Positions 32,525 through 42,125 are shown, counted from the first letter of the stretch. The stretch is 64,000 nucleotides of DNA from Rhodospirillaceae bacterium (GCA_016845145.1 JAERTE010000146.1:62001-126000), one strand, 5' to 3'. Translations and numbers: made by a program. The notes: generated by a model from the letters alone, not told the origin.

Positions 32525-33005
32525 ACTGGTATTCAGCGTTGACGACGAAGGATTCGTTTTTGTACGTGCCCTTCTTTTGATTGGTGGTGACCGTTAGCGT
32601 GCCGCCGAAGAATACGTTTTTTATACCGTTTTTGTTCAATTTCACGGGATTTGTCGTGCTCAGCGTCAAGTTGCTGATGGTCATGGTATGTGACGTTGTG
32701 CTTTTTTGAATGATGATGGTGGACGGCATGGTCAACACGACCCAGGTTTTCGGCTCACCCGTAAGTTTGAATTTTCCCCGTTTGACCGTGCCGCCGAAAT
32801 CGGTCAGCAAGCCTGTCAACGTTGAGGTGTTGGATGTCGCCGGTATCACCACGGTGCCGCCGCCGGCGAGATCCGCAGCGAACGTGCCGAACTTCATATT
32901 GGTTTTCCATTCGATCACCAGCGGTACCTGAGCGGTGGCCGGTGATGCAAAAAGAGCGGAAAGCAAGGCTGCGGTGGCGATCAATCCAAATAAAAACTTA
33001 TTCAT
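32523..33005 (-). CDS. Third DUF4402-type exported subunit
   Basis: ATG 33005 follows AAGGA; a longer reading from 33032 adds a leader before the signal peptide. The 160-residue product has a signal peptide (about 1-25, ending PATAQ) and the DUF4402 arrangement: NMKFGTFAADLAGGGTVVIP, a KFKLTGEPKTWVVLTMP core, a GGTLTVTTNQKKGTYKNESF segment and a terminal FVVNAEYQ strand. It is more Lys-rich than the other two subunits, so it may have a distinct place in the fibre. It is on the opposite strand and thus separately controlled. Confidence 0.82.
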   Translation of the reverse strand: MNKFLFGLIATAALLSALFASPATAQVPLVIEWKTNMKFGTFAADLAGGGTVVIPATSNTSTLTGLLTDFGGTVKRGKFKLTGEPKTWVVLTMPSTIIIQKSTTSHTMTISNLTLSTTNPVKLNKNGIKNVFFGGTLTVTTNQKKGTYKNESFVVNAEYQ

Positions 33006-33107
33006 TCCTTGGCGACCATAGATCAAGTGCACGATGAACGCCCAATACTACGCACGCCGGGTGACAGAAACCTGACGCAATCACCGCTGGGGGCGAGAAA
33101 GAAGTGG

Positions 33108-33515
33108 CTAATAATTACTGATGACGCCGGATTTCGGCGCTGGGGGAAGTGTGGATTGGCGTTCCCAGATGTCGAAGGCGATCAAAGCCACCGCGCAGAT
33201 AAAAACCGCGACCGCCCAGAGATTTGCTCGCGAAGAGCGGCGGAAAATCGGCGGCTGCGGTGCATTTGTCAGGATCTCCATTTTCGGCCCCATGCCGCGC
33301 TCGCGTTGGCGCGTTTCCACGAACCCGTCGCCGACGTTCCTGAACCCTTGATCCAGGCTGCTGTACTCAGCTGCCAGGGGAATAAACAACGCGATCAAGA
33401 ACAGCAGTGTCGCCAGGCCGGCCCAGAGCGGCGTATGCGACGGACTGAAGGCAAACCCCGTGTAGGCCGCACCGGCCAGAACGCCCAAACCATTGATCAC
33501 CGTAAGCCACTGCAA
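33108..33515 (-). CDS. Small membrane protein downstream of prmA
   Basis: The 135-residue product has three membrane helices (about 5-23, 28-49 and 98-117) and a polar loop with RQRERGMGPKMEILTNAP. Its ATG lies nine bases after the prmA stop, so it is the third gene of uvrD-prmA-33108. No enzyme motif is visible and no family is recognised. Confidence 0.7.
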   Translation of the reverse strand: MQWLTVINGLGVLAGAAYTGFAFSPSHTPLWAGLATLLFLIALFIPLAAEYSSLDQGFRNVGDGFVETRQRERGMGPKMEILTNAPQPPIFRRSSRANLWAVAVFICAVALIAFDIWERQSTLPPAPKSGVISNY

Positions 33516-33524
33516 CGCTCGACC

Positions 33525-34421
33525 TCATCTCCGTAGCGCAAGGGTTAACCATCCATCGCGGACGTGCCAATTGCACAAACGTAGACCATGCGCCTGGTGC
33601 GCCGCCAGTACCTGCCGGCCATCGCGTTCCAGTAGACCCGACAATACGGCCATGCCGCCGCCTTGCGCACGGGGCCTGAGATGGTTAGCCAGGTCTCCCG
33701 CCATGGAGATCAGCGGGCGCGCCAGGATATTGGCGACGATCAGATCATAAGGGCCACCGCTTGCAACCGTGCGCGACCCGTATCCGGGACCGCAGACAGC
33801 CCTGATCAACGGTCGGACGCCATTGCGCCCGGCATTGAACCGCGTCACGCGCGCGGCCTCATCGTCGATATCGCTGGCCACCACCGGTTGATGCCAGAGC
33901 TTGGTCATGGCGATCGACAAAATGCCTGAACCGCAGCCCATATCCAGCAAACGCGAGAAGCGATGTCGCTTGGCCAGCGTTTCGAGCGTTAAAAGACAGC
34001 CAGCGGTCGATGCGTGTTCACCCGAGCCGAATGCCGTGCCGGGGTCGAGCCGGATGGGAATGCTACCGCTCGGCGGCGCGGTTTCATAATCCGACCCATG
34101 GATAAAAAAACGGCCCACCTTTGTCGGCGGAAATGAAGCCATGTTCTCCGCCAGCCAATCACGCGGCGGCTCCAATTCGCATCGCAGCGGAGATAGGGGC
34201 GCGGTGCCGGCCCGTTCACAGGCCTTGCCAATACCTTGCTCGATCGCCATGCGGTCGGGTTCGGCGGCGCAAAACCCTTCGACCCGCCACTCACCGGAAT
34301 CTTCCACGGTCTCGAACATGGTGACGGCCATACAGTGGTTGTCGAAAACCGAAGCTACGGCATCGCGCGCCGCCGCGGGGGTCGTGATTTCCAGTCGCCA
34401 GAGGAATACCGGGTTGATCAT
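33525..34421 (-). CDS. prmA: Ribosomal protein L11 methyltransferase
   Basis: The 298 residues fit PrmA, which methylates ribosomal protein L11 using S-adenosylmethionine. Signatures include RLDPGTAFGSGEHASTAGCL, the SAM-binding LLDMGCGSGILSIAM (about 148-162), ASDIDDEAARVTRFN, and IVANILARPL (the NxxxxP-like catalytic loop). The N-terminal substrate-recognition domain is present. Its ATG overlaps the helicase TGA (ATGA), giving coupled translation. Confidence 0.92.
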   Translation of the reverse strand: MINPVFLWRLEITTPAAARDAVASVFDNHCMAVTMFETVEDSGEWRVEGFCAAEPDRMAIEQGIGKACERAGTAPLSPLRCELEPPRDWLAENMASFPPTKVGRFFIHGSDYETAPPSGSIPIRLDPGTAFGSGEHASTAGCLLTLETLAKRHRFSRLLDMGCGSGILSIAMTKLWHQPVVASDIDDEAARVTRFNAGRNGVRPLIRAVCGPGYGSRTVASGGPYDLIVANILARPLISMAGDLANHLRPRAQGGGMAVLSGLLERDGRQVLAAHQAHGLRLCNWHVRDGWLTLALRR

Positions 34422-36694
34422 GTCGGCTCAACGAAACTGCTCATGACCTTCTTGGTGCCGGCCTTCTCGAAATCGATCTCCAGTTTTTCACCATCGATGC
34501 CGATGATGCGGCCGTAGCCGAACTTCATATGGAACACGCGCTCCCCTTCCGAAAAATCGGATTTGGCCTCGCGCGTTTCGGTTCGCCAGTCGGAATCCTC
34601 CAACGTGACAGCGCGTTGCTTGCGCCGGCGCGGCTGCCAGCGGGAGCCCCCGAACCCGCCGCCGCCATGATCACCAAACCCGCCACCGATATGTCGGTCG
34701 TAAATGCCCTGCGCGCTTTCCATTTCGATATTGTCCTGCGGCAACTCATCGACGAACCGCGATGGCGTCGCGCTCTGCCAATTGCCGTAAATGCGCCGAT
34801 TGGCGGCGAACGAGACTTGAGCGCGTTGCCGTGCGCGGGTCAGGCCCACGTAGGCCAGCCGGCGTTCTTCTTCCAGGCCGCCGGTACCGCCGTCGTCGAG
34901 GGCGCGTTGGTGCGGAAACAAGCCTTCCTCCCAGCCGGGCAGAAACACGGATTCGAACTCCAGCCCCTTGGCGCCGTGCAACGTCATCAGGTTGACCTTG
35001 TCCTGTACCATGGAGTCCTCGTTTTCCATGACCAGCGACACATGTTCGAGAAAAGCCGCCAAGGTATCGAAGTCCTCCATGGCGACGACCATTTCCTTCA
35101 GGTTGTCGAGCCGTCCCGGCGCTTCCGGGGCCTTGGAGGTTTTCCACATCAGCGTATAGCCGGATTCGTCCAACACCGTCTCGGCCAACTCCGCGTGCGG
35201 CACCATCGCCATCAAGCCGCGCCAACGGCTGAAATCCTCCAGAAGGTCCGCCAAGGTCTTGCGGGCGGCAGGCCTAATTTCGTCGGTATCGAGCAACTTG
35301 GCGACGGCGCGGGTGAGTGAAATCCGTTCGCTCCGGGCCAGTCCATGCACCACTTGAAGCGTCGCGTCGCCGATGCCGCGTTTCGGCAGATTGACGATGC
35401 GCTCAAACGCCAGGTCGTCATCCGGTTGCGCGACGACGCGCAAATAGGCGATAGCGTCGCGAATCTCCTGGCGCTCATAAAACCGAGGTCCGCCAATGAC
35501 CCGATAAGGAACACCCAGCGTGATCAAACGCTCCTCGAACTCGCGCGTCTGAAAACCGGCACGCACCAGCACCGCCATTTGATTGAGCGCATGACCTTTG
35601 GAGTGCAGAGATTCGATTTCATCACCGATGATGCGCGCCTCTTCCTCGCCGTCCCACACGCCGCGCACGCGCACCGGCTCGCCGCCGTTCTCCTCGGTCC
35701 ACAGTGTTTTGCCCAAACGCCCTTCGTTGTAGGCGATCAACCCCGATGCGGCGGCCAGGATATGCGGGGTGGAGCGGTAATTGCGCTCCAGACGCACCAC
35801 TTTGGCGCCTGGAAAATCTTCCTCGAAGCGCAAGATGTTGCCGACCTCGGCGCCGCGCCATGAATAGATCGACTGGTCATCGTCGCCAACACAACAGATA
35901 TTCTTGTGTCCCTGTGCCAGCATGCGCAGCCACAAATACTGCGCCACGTTGGTGTCTTGGTATTCGTCCACCATGATAAAGCGGAACTGTTGCTGGTATT
36001 TCTGCAAAACCTCGGGCTGTTTCTGAAACAATTCCAGGCACAACAGCAATAAATCACCGAAATCGGCGGCATTCACCTGTTGCAGGCGCTCTTGGTAGTC
36101 ACGGTACAGATTGAGGATGCGTCCTTCCGCCAAGTCGGCGCCCTCGTTCAGGGTCACCTTGTCGGGCATCAGGCCGCGGTCTTTCCAGCGCTGGATGGTG
36201 CCGACGATGGTCCTTGCCGGAAACCGCTTGTCGTCAATCTCATGGATATCGATATACTGCTTCACCAGCCGCACCTGATCGTCGGCGTCAAGGATGGTGA
36301 AGTTGGGGTTCAGGCCCACGGCTTCGGCGTGGTAGCGCAGAATGCGCGCGCCGATGGCATGGAAGGTACCGACCCACCAGCCTTCAACCGGCGCACCGAC
36401 AAGGGCGCCGACGCGTTCTTTCATTTCACGCGCCGCTTTGTTGGTGAAGGTCACGGCCAACAGTTGCCAGGGTTGGGCCCGGCCCTGCATCAGGATATGG
36501 GCCAGGCGTGTCGTCAGTACCCGTGTTTTTCCCGTGCCGGCCCCGGCCAACACGAGAACCGGGCCGTCGATGGCTTCCACCGCTTGGCGTTGCGTATCGT
36601 TCAAGCCATCCAGATATCTGGCGGGCCCGGCAGGGCGGGCGGGCGCAGGCGGAAGGTCTTCGCTGGGGTCCATGAGGTCGAAGGGGTCTTGCAT
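34418..36694 (-). CDS. uvrD: UvrD/PcrA-type DNA helicase
   Basis: The 758-residue protein is a full-length SF1A 3'-5' helicase that acts in nucleotide-excision and mismatch repair. Walker A AGAGTGKTRVLTTRLA (about 52-67), VDEYQDTNVAQY (Walker B), GDDDQSIYSWRGA (motif III), RNYRSTPHIL (motif IV), LMTLHGAKGLEFE (motif V) and VGLTRARQRA (motif VI) are all present. The C-terminus ends with the tudor-like GERVFHMKFGYGRIIGI segment that binds RNA polymerase in PcrA/UvrD. UvrD and PcrA names overlap in alphaproteobacteria. It is first in an operon with prmA. Confidence 0.94.
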   Translation of the reverse strand: MQDPFDLMDPSEDLPPAPARPAGPARYLDGLNDTQRQAVEAIDGPVLVLAGAGTGKTRVLTTRLAHILMQGRAQPWQLLAVTFTNKAAREMKERVGALVGAPVEGWWVGTFHAIGARILRYHAEAVGLNPNFTILDADDQVRLVKQYIDIHEIDDKRFPARTIVGTIQRWKDRGLMPDKVTLNEGADLAEGRILNLYRDYQERLQQVNAADFGDLLLLCLELFQKQPEVLQKYQQQFRFIMVDEYQDTNVAQYLWLRMLAQGHKNICCVGDDDQSIYSWRGAEVGNILRFEEDFPGAKVVRLERNYRSTPHILAAASGLIAYNEGRLGKTLWTEENGGEPVRVRGVWDGEEEARIIGDEIESLHSKGHALNQMAVLVRAGFQTREFEERLITLGVPYRVIGGPRFYERQEIRDAIAYLRVVAQPDDDLAFERIVNLPKRGIGDATLQVVHGLARSERISLTRAVAKLLDTDEIRPAARKTLADLLEDFSRWRGLMAMVPHAELAETVLDESGYTLMWKTSKAPEAPGRLDNLKEMVVAMEDFDTLAAFLEHVSLVMENEDSMVQDKVNLMTLHGAKGLEFESVFLPGWEEGLFPHQRALDDGGTGGLEEERRLAYVGLTRARQRAQVSFAANRRIYGNWQSATPSRFVDELPQDNIEMESAQGIYDRHIGGGFGDHGGGGFGGSRWQPRRRKQRAVTLEDSDWRTETREAKSDFSEGERVFHMKFGYGRIIGIDGEKLEIDFEKAGTKKVMSSFVEPT

Positions 36695-36862
36695 GGTTTC
36701 TTATATAACACGTTCGCTACGGTTGGCACGCATCGCCAGCGTGGCCCCAGTGAAAAGCCGCTCGATTGGCCCGATGAGTAAAATAGCCGTGACTTTAGAC
36801 TTTTTAACGCCGGATTGCGGCCCCAAATGATATACTCGGGACACTGGTTCGGAGTTGGTTTC

Positions 36863-37879
36863 ATGCAAAGTCTTTTTCGGAACGTCCGGCATCTTGCCAT
36901 ATTTCTGGTTGCGGTGATTGTTATCGGTGCCGGCCCTAAGGCCGTTGGTGCAAGTGAACCGACAATCGGTGAGATTTTGAACGCCGTGGTTGAGATTCAT
37001 ACGGAGATCCGGCCCGATGCCCGATCTGTCGGCTCTTTGGGTGACATGCGGTCGGGCAGCGGTGTGTTGATCGGCGATGGCGGACTGATTCTGACCATCG
37101 GCTACATCATTATGGAAGCCCAGCGTATCCGGGTGCGTCCGCGGGGCGGTCCGACCATGGAGGCGGATGTCGTCGCCTATGACCACGACACCGGTTTCGG
37201 GTTGCTGCGCGCCCGCCAAGCGATTGATGCGGCACCTCTGGAACTCGGCACGTCGAAAGAATTGGCCGAGGGTGCGCGACTTTTGGTGGTGTCGATTGGC
37301 GAACAGCGGCCGGTATCACCGGTGCAGGTGGTATCTCGCCGCTCTTTTGCCGGCAGTTGGGAGTATCTGCTTGAGCGCGCCATTTACACCATGCCGATGC
37401 ACCGCGAGTTTGGCGGTGCCGCACTGATCGACCAATCGGGCAAAGTGGTAGGTATCGGATCATTGATGATCCATGATGCACCGGCCCCCGACGTCGATGG
37501 TTTCGGCAATATGTTCGTGCCTGTTGATTTGTTGAAACCGGTGCTCGATACGCTGGTTGAGACGGGGCGAAACGACGAACATATCGGCCCTTGGCTTGGC
37601 GTATACACCCGTGAAGTGGAAGGCCAATTGTTGATCTTGCGCTTGGCATCGGACGGCCCTGGCGAGATCGCGGGGTTGCGCCCCGGTGAAGTGATCCTTG
37701 GTGTCGGCGGCGAAAAAATATCCGGCATGGCGGACTTCTTCCGCAAAGTGCGCGCCCAAGGAAGCGCCGGTGCGGAAGTGTCGCTCGATATTCTAACCCT
37801 GAAATCGTCGGATATGTCTGTACGCAAGGTTGCCGTGAAATCCCGTGATCGGCATACCTGGCTGCGGCTGAAAAAGTGA
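36863..37879 (+). CDS. DegP/HtrA-like protein with degenerate catalytic triad, plus PDZ domain
   Basis: ATG 36863 with GGAG upstream gives a 338-residue exported product (signal peptide about 8-34, ending AVGA). A trypsin-like S1C domain (about 40-225) is followed by a PDZ domain (about 235-330; GLRPGEVILGVGGEKI). The triad is broken. The position of TNxHV reads LTIGYII, with Tyr for His, and the GNSGG motif reads HREFGGAAL, with Phe for Ser. The Asp-containing DHDTGFGLLR is kept. Such a protein cannot hydrolyse peptides by the normal mechanism and may bind substrate as a chaperone or adaptor. It is monocistronic and divergent from the uvrD operon. Confidence 0.85.
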   Translation: MQSLFRNVRHLAIFLVAVIVIGAGPKAVGASEPTIGEILNAVVEIHTEIRPDARSVGSLGDMRSGSGVLIGDGGLILTIGYIIMEAQRIRVRPRGGPTMEADVVAYDHDTGFGLLRARQAIDAAPLELGTSKELAEGARLLVVSIGEQRPVSPVQVVSRRSFAGSWEYLLERAIYTMPMHREFGGAALIDQSGKVVGIGSLMIHDAPAPDVDGFGNMFVPVDLLKPVLDTLVETGRNDEHIGPWLGVYTREVEGQLLILRLASDGPGEIAGLRPGEVILGVGGEKISGMADFFRKVRAQGSAGAEVSLDILTLKSSDMSVRKVAVKSRDRHTWLRLKK

Positions 37880-37937
37880 ACCGGCGCCAGAGCACGGAAT
37901 GCCGTGTCTCAGCGGCTCCGTATTCTTGAAATATGCT

Positions 37938-39737
37938 CTAGCCTGTCTCGCCGCGCTCTTCGTGGCGGGCTTCGACCAATGCGCGGCTGTAGGCGGTCAT
38001 GACGTCGCGCTGGTGGATGCATCCCTGGTAGACTAGCGTCAAGTTGGTGTCGACCACGGCAATGTGCTCTTCGCCCGTATCGGCCATCAGATGCAATGCC
38101 GCATCGAGACTGTCCGATTGAGTCAGGAATGGCGGATGCAGGCGGGCGACGTCACCGGCGTTGATCAGGTCGTCGACGCCATGGTCAAAAGCGACCTCGC
38201 TCAAATCCGCCAGTGTGATGGTGCCGATCAGCCGCCCATTGTTGTTGACCACGAACAATTCGCCAAACGGGGTTTTCTGCAGCCGCGCGCGTAGTTCCTG
38301 TAGGCCGGTGGCGGGCGTGACGGTCATACCGTCGTCTTTCAGCACTTTGTCGAGCGGGATTGAGCGCATGACCTCATTCTCAAAACCGCTTTTCACATCG
38401 ATGCCACGCGCCAGCAGTTGCACGGAGAAAAAGGATCGTCCGTGGAAATGATGGGTGATTTCGGACGCGATAACGACGGCGATCATCACCGCTAAGGTCA
38501 GGGCGTAATTGCTGGTCATCTCGAAGATGATCAGTGTGGTCGAAATCGGAGCGCCAAGGACCGCTGCAGCCACGGCCCCCATGCCGACAACCGTATAGAC
38601 GCCGACTTCCGACGACAGTTCGGGGAACACGCCGGTTGCGACGACGCCGAAAGCGCCGCCAACCATGGCGCCGATCACCAGAGCCGGGCTGAACACGCCG
38701 CCGCCAAAACCGAATCCGATACACATGGCGGTGGCGAGAATTTTCGCGATGCCGATGATAATCAGCATCCACAGGCTAAAATTCACCAGCATGGCTGACT
38801 CCGTTGCCGCATAACCGACGCCTAGAATATCGGGCACGTACATTGCGGCGACGCCGAGAAACAACCCGGCGATGGCGGGTTTCAGCCAAAGCGGTACCGG
38901 CAGCAAGCTCGAAAGTTTCACCGTGACGCCTATGGTCTTCATGAAAATGATGGCGGCAACGCCTGATACGATGCCCAGCAGCGCAAAGGCCGGCATCTCC
39001 CAGAGCGACGCGATAATGCCAATATCCATGGAAAAGGCGGGAAAATCCCCAAACCAGGCGCGCGACACGGCAGTGCCGGCAACGCTGGCGATCACAATCG
39101 GGGCGAAGGCCTTCAACGCGTAATGGCCAATGACCACTTCGTTGGCAAACAGTGCGCCGGCGATTGGCGCATTAAATGAGCCCGCAACGGCGGCGGCAAC
39201 TCCGCAGCCGAGAAGAGTGCGGGTCAGAGATCGAGACAGATGCAGGCGCCGGCCGATCCAACTGCTCAAGCTCGCGCCCAAGTGCACGGCCGGTCCCTCA
39301 CGACCAACCGATCCACCAACGCCGATGGACAGAGCGTTCACCAATGCCGCTGTCAATCCGATGCGTGACGACATGCGACCGCCCAAAAGCGCATTAGCCT
39401 CGATTACGTCAGCCAAGCCTTGCGGTCGGCGTTCGGGCATGAATTTGTAGGCCAACACGCCGACGATCAATCCTCCGAGCGTCGTCGCCAAAACCACGCG
39501 CCAACCCGGGAGCGCGGCGGCAATAGGGGCCAAATGCTCGCTGTCGTTACCGTAAACGCTGTCAGATCCGTAAAAGATGCCCTGGATGATATCGATGGAT
39601 TCGCGGAACCCGACGACGGCTATGCCGACGATGGCGCCGACCAGCAACGCCAATACGGACAGCACCATATGATCGTTGCGTAGCAACTGGCGAAGCCGCG
39701 TCGACAGGCGGGCGTAATTGATCCGAGACTCAGGCAT
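37938..39737 (-). CDS. ClC-family chloride channel/transporter with C-terminal CBS domains
   Basis: ATG 39737 gives 599 residues; an extension to 39815 would add a non-hydrophobic leader, and no clear ribosome site decides between them. About eighteen membrane-associated helices hold the ClC filter signatures GSVGREGPAVHLGA and GFGFGGGVFSPALVIGAM, plus the APISTTLIIFEMT segment. Two CBS domains occupy about residues 455-590 and probably sense adenine nucleotides. The family moves chloride, with or without protons. It lies 90 bases downstream of phoB and may be a separate unit. Confidence 0.9.
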   Translation of the reverse strand: MPESRINYARLSTRLRQLLRNDHMVLSVLALLVGAIVGIAVVGFRESIDIIQGIFYGSDSVYGNDSEHLAPIAAALPGWRVVLATTLGGLIVGVLAYKFMPERRPQGLADVIEANALLGGRMSSRIGLTAALVNALSIGVGGSVGREGPAVHLGASLSSWIGRRLHLSRSLTRTLLGCGVAAAVAGSFNAPIAGALFANEVVIGHYALKAFAPIVIASVAGTAVSRAWFGDFPAFSMDIGIIASLWEMPAFALLGIVSGVAAIIFMKTIGVTVKLSSLLPVPLWLKPAIAGLFLGVAAMYVPDILGVGYAATESAMLVNFSLWMLIIIGIAKILATAMCIGFGFGGGVFSPALVIGAMVGGAFGVVATGVFPELSSEVGVYTVVGMGAVAAAVLGAPISTTLIIFEMTSNYALTLAVMIAVVIASEITHHFHGRSFFSVQLLARGIDVKSGFENEVMRSIPLDKVLKDDGMTVTPATGLQELRARLQKTPFGELFVVNNNGRLIGTITLADLSEVAFDHGVDDLINAGDVARLHPPFLTQSDSLDAALHLMADTGEEHIAVVDTNLTLVYQGCIHQRDVMTAYSRALVEARHEERGETG

Positions 39738-39830
39738 CTGAGGGTCGAATGATAAAGGGTGTTTATGAACAATGTCTTGCGGTTTTTTCACCCCGGACCC
39801 GCATCCAATCGGCACAGGGCGATTATTCGG

Positions 39831-40535
39831 TCAACTTTTTTGAGCGTCCAGGCTGTAACCGGCGGCACGAACGGTGCGGATCACGTCGGCTCGATTGCCC
39901 GCGTTCAGGGCTTTGCGCAGGCGTCGAATGTGCACATCCACGGTGCGTGTTTCCACGTAAACATCCCGACCCCACACACGATCAAGCAGTTGTTCGCGCG
40001 AATAGACCCGACCGGGTTTTTCCATCAAAGTCTGCAGCAGCCTGAATTCCGTCGGGCCGAGATGGATCGTATCGCCGTCCCGGATGACGCGGTGTTCTTC
40101 GAGATTGAGCGTGATGTCCCCATAGGCGAGCGATGGTGCCTGCTTTTCCGGATAAGCGCGCCGCATGACCGCATCGATACGTGCGTGTAGTTCTTTCGGT
40201 GAGAACGGTTTGACTATGTAGTCGTCGGCGCCGGTCTTGAGACCGCGGATGCGGTCGGTCTCTTCCGTGCGCGCCGTGAGCATAATCACCGGAATGTCTT
40301 TGCTTGCCGGGTTTTGCCTGATCTGACGGCAAAGCTCGATACCCGATGTGTTGGGCAACATCCAATCCAGGATCACCAAATCCGGCTGCTCGTCATCGAG
40401 CGCCGGCATAGCATCGTCACCATCTTCAACAACGGCGGTCTCAAAGCCTTCGGCTTGCAGATTGTACTTCAGCAATTCGATCAGCGCCGGGTCATCTTCA
40501 ACGATTAAAATCCGCGCTCGGGATTTTGCGTTCAT
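39831..40535 (-). CDS. phoB: Phosphate regulon response regulator PhoB
   Basis: The 234-residue OmpR-type regulator has an N-terminal receiver domain with the phosphorylatable Asp in LVILDWMLPN, a Thr in MLTARTEE and Lys in DYIVKPFSP. The C-terminal winged helix contains GPTEFRLLQTLMEKPGRVYS and the VDVHIRRLRKAL recognition helix of PhoB. When phosphorylated by PhoR it activates genes with Pho boxes such as the one upstream of pstS. Its ATG overlaps the phoU TGA (ATGA), and it is the last gene of the pst operon. Confidence 0.95.
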   Translation of the reverse strand: MNAKSRARILIVEDDPALIELLKYNLQAEGFETAVVEDGDDAMPALDDEQPDLVILDWMLPNTSGIELCRQIRQNPASKDIPVIMLTARTEETDRIRGLKTGADDYIVKPFSPKELHARIDAVMRRAYPEKQAPSLAYGDITLNLEEHRVIRDGDTIHLGPTEFRLLQTLMEKPGRVYSREQLLDRVWGRDVYVETRTVDVHIRRLRKALNAGNRADVIRTVRAAGYSLDAQKS

Positions 40536-41263
40536 TCGTCTTCTCCATCCGCGGCGGGTGTTTCGACCACCGTGTAGCTGGATGCGTCACTTTTTTTGCG
40601 CCGTCCCTCAGGCGGTTCGCCGTGAACCAACACATAAACATTCCGGGCGATCGACGTTGTGTGGTCGCCGATGCGCTCAATGTTCTTGGCGACGAACAAA
40701 AGATGCGTTCCCGATGAAATGAAGCGCGGGTCCTCCATCATATAAGTCAGGACTTCGCGAAATAGGCTGGTGTGCAACGCGTCGACGTCCTCATCGCTGT
40801 GGCGCACGTCCTCGGCCTTGTCCGCGTCGCGGCTGACGTAGGCATCGAGCACGTTTTTGATCATGCTCTGCACAAGCTGCCCCATGCGCGCTACGGTGCG
40901 GGCAGGGCCGATGGGCGCGGTTTGCGACAGCGCAATCGTACGCTTGGCAATGTTCTTGGCATAGTCTCCGATGCGCTCCAGCACAGCACTGGTTTTCAAC
41001 GCGCAGATAACGGCGCGCAGGTCTTCCGCCACCGGTTGGCGTAACGCCAGCAATTCGGTTGCCGCGGCGTCCAACTGGATTTCCAATTCATCAAGCAAGT
41101 TATCTTTTTCAATGACACGCTCGGCCTTCTCGGCGTCGCGCTTGAGCATGGCGTCAATGGCATCTGCCAGTTGCACCTCCGCGAGACCGCCCATTTCGGC
41201 GATGATGTTGTCGAGCTTGCGTAGGTCGTCGTCGAAAGATGTGACGATGTGTTCGATACTCAT
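40532..41263 (-). CDS. phoU: Phosphate-signalling regulator PhoU
   Basis: ATG 41263 with AAAGGAAA upstream gives 243 residues; a reading to 41368 would overlap pstB. Two PhoU helical repeats are visible (about 15-105 and 120-215), with metal-binding EDNNLL-like acidic turns (ERVIEKDNLLDELE, DKAEDVRHSDEDVDALH) and the RIGDYAKNIAKRT and RIGDHTTSIARNV pairs. PhoU passes the status of the PstSCAB transporter to PhoR and shuts the regulon off when phosphate is plentiful. It sits 22 bases after pstB and overlaps phoB. Confidence 0.95.
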   Translation of the reverse strand: MSIEHIVTSFDDDLRKLDNIIAEMGGLAEVQLADAIDAMLKRDAEKAERVIEKDNLLDELEIQLDAAATELLALRQPVAEDLRAVICALKTSAVLERIGDYAKNIAKRTIALSQTAPIGPARTVARMGQLVQSMIKNVLDAYVSRDADKAEDVRHSDEDVDALHTSLFREVLTYMMEDPRFISSGTHLLFVAKNIERIGDHTTSIARNVYVLVHGEPPEGRRKKSDASSYTVVETPAADGEDE

Positions 41264-41285
41264 GGAAATTTCCTTTCCCGGAATC

Positions 41286-42122
41286 TCACCCGAACCGACC
41301 GGTGATGTAGTCCTGGGTTTTTTCGTTTTCCGGATTGGTGAAAATCTTGTTGGTTTCACCGTGTTCAATCAGTAGGCCTAGGTGAAAAAACGCGGTCTTT
41401 TGAGAGACCCGCGCGGCTTGCTGCATGGAGTGCGTGACGATGACGATGGTGAAGTTCTGGCGCAGTTCGTCTATCAGTTCCTCGATCCGCGCCGTGGCGA
41501 TGGGGTCGAGCGCCGAACAAGGCTCATCCATCAAGATCACTTCTGGTTCAACGGCAATGGCGCGCGCGATGCAAAGCCTTTGCTGCTGCCCGCCGGACAG
41601 CCCTGTGCCGGGCTGTTGCAAGCGATCCTTGACCTCTTCCCACAATCCGGCGCGCTTGAGACTATACTCGACCATGTCTTCCAGTTCAGATTTGGACGAA
41701 GCCAGACCGTGAATACGCGGTCCATAGGCGACGTTTTCAAAAATCGATTTCGGGAACGGGTTGGGCTTTTGGAACACCATGCCGACCCGCGCGCGCAACA
41801 AGACGACGTCGACGTCCCGGTCGTTGATCTCGCCGCCGTCCAACAGAATGCTGCCTGTTACGCGACATCCGTCAATGGTGTCGTTCATGCGGTTGACGCA
41901 TCGCAGAAAGGTCGACTTGCCGCAGCCCGACGGGCCGATCAGGGCGGTTACCTCATTGGCCGGTATGTCCAGATTGATGTCGAACAACGCCTGTTTGTCG
42001 TTGTAGAAGACGCTACAGTTCTTGGCTTGCACTTTGGCCTGGACCTGAAGTTGCGTCGGTAAAATCACACCTGGGCCGTCAGGCGGCTCCATATCAACGA
42101 CAGCGGTAGGTTGCATGTTCAT
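41286..42122 (-). CDS. pstB: Phosphate ABC transporter ATP-binding protein
   Basis: The 278 residues show Walker A GPSGCGKSTFLR (about 63-74), the Q-loop VGMVFQKPNPFP typical of PstB, signature LSGGQQQRLCIARA and Walker B VILMDEPCSALDP. The protein energises phosphate uptake at the inner membrane. The start at 42122 lies three bases after the pstA stop, with GAGAGGAAA inside the pstA end as ribosome site; a second ATG is two codons later. Confidence 0.96.
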   Translation of the reverse strand: MNMQPTAVVDMEPPDGPGVILPTQLQVQAKVQAKNCSVFYNDKQALFDINLDIPANEVTALIGPSGCGKSTFLRCVNRMNDTIDGCRVTGSILLDGGEINDRDVDVVLLRARVGMVFQKPNPFPKSIFENVAYGPRIHGLASSKSELEDMVEYSLKRAGLWEEVKDRLQQPGTGLSGGQQQRLCIARAIAVEPEVILMDEPCSALDPIATARIEELIDELRQNFTIVIVTHSMQQAARVSQKTAFFHLGLLIEHGETNKIFTNPENEKTQDYITGRFG

Positions 42123-42125
42123 GGG

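Noticed and set aside
36863..37879. Active DegP/HtrA protease
   Set aside because: His and Ser of the triad are replaced by Tyr and Phe.
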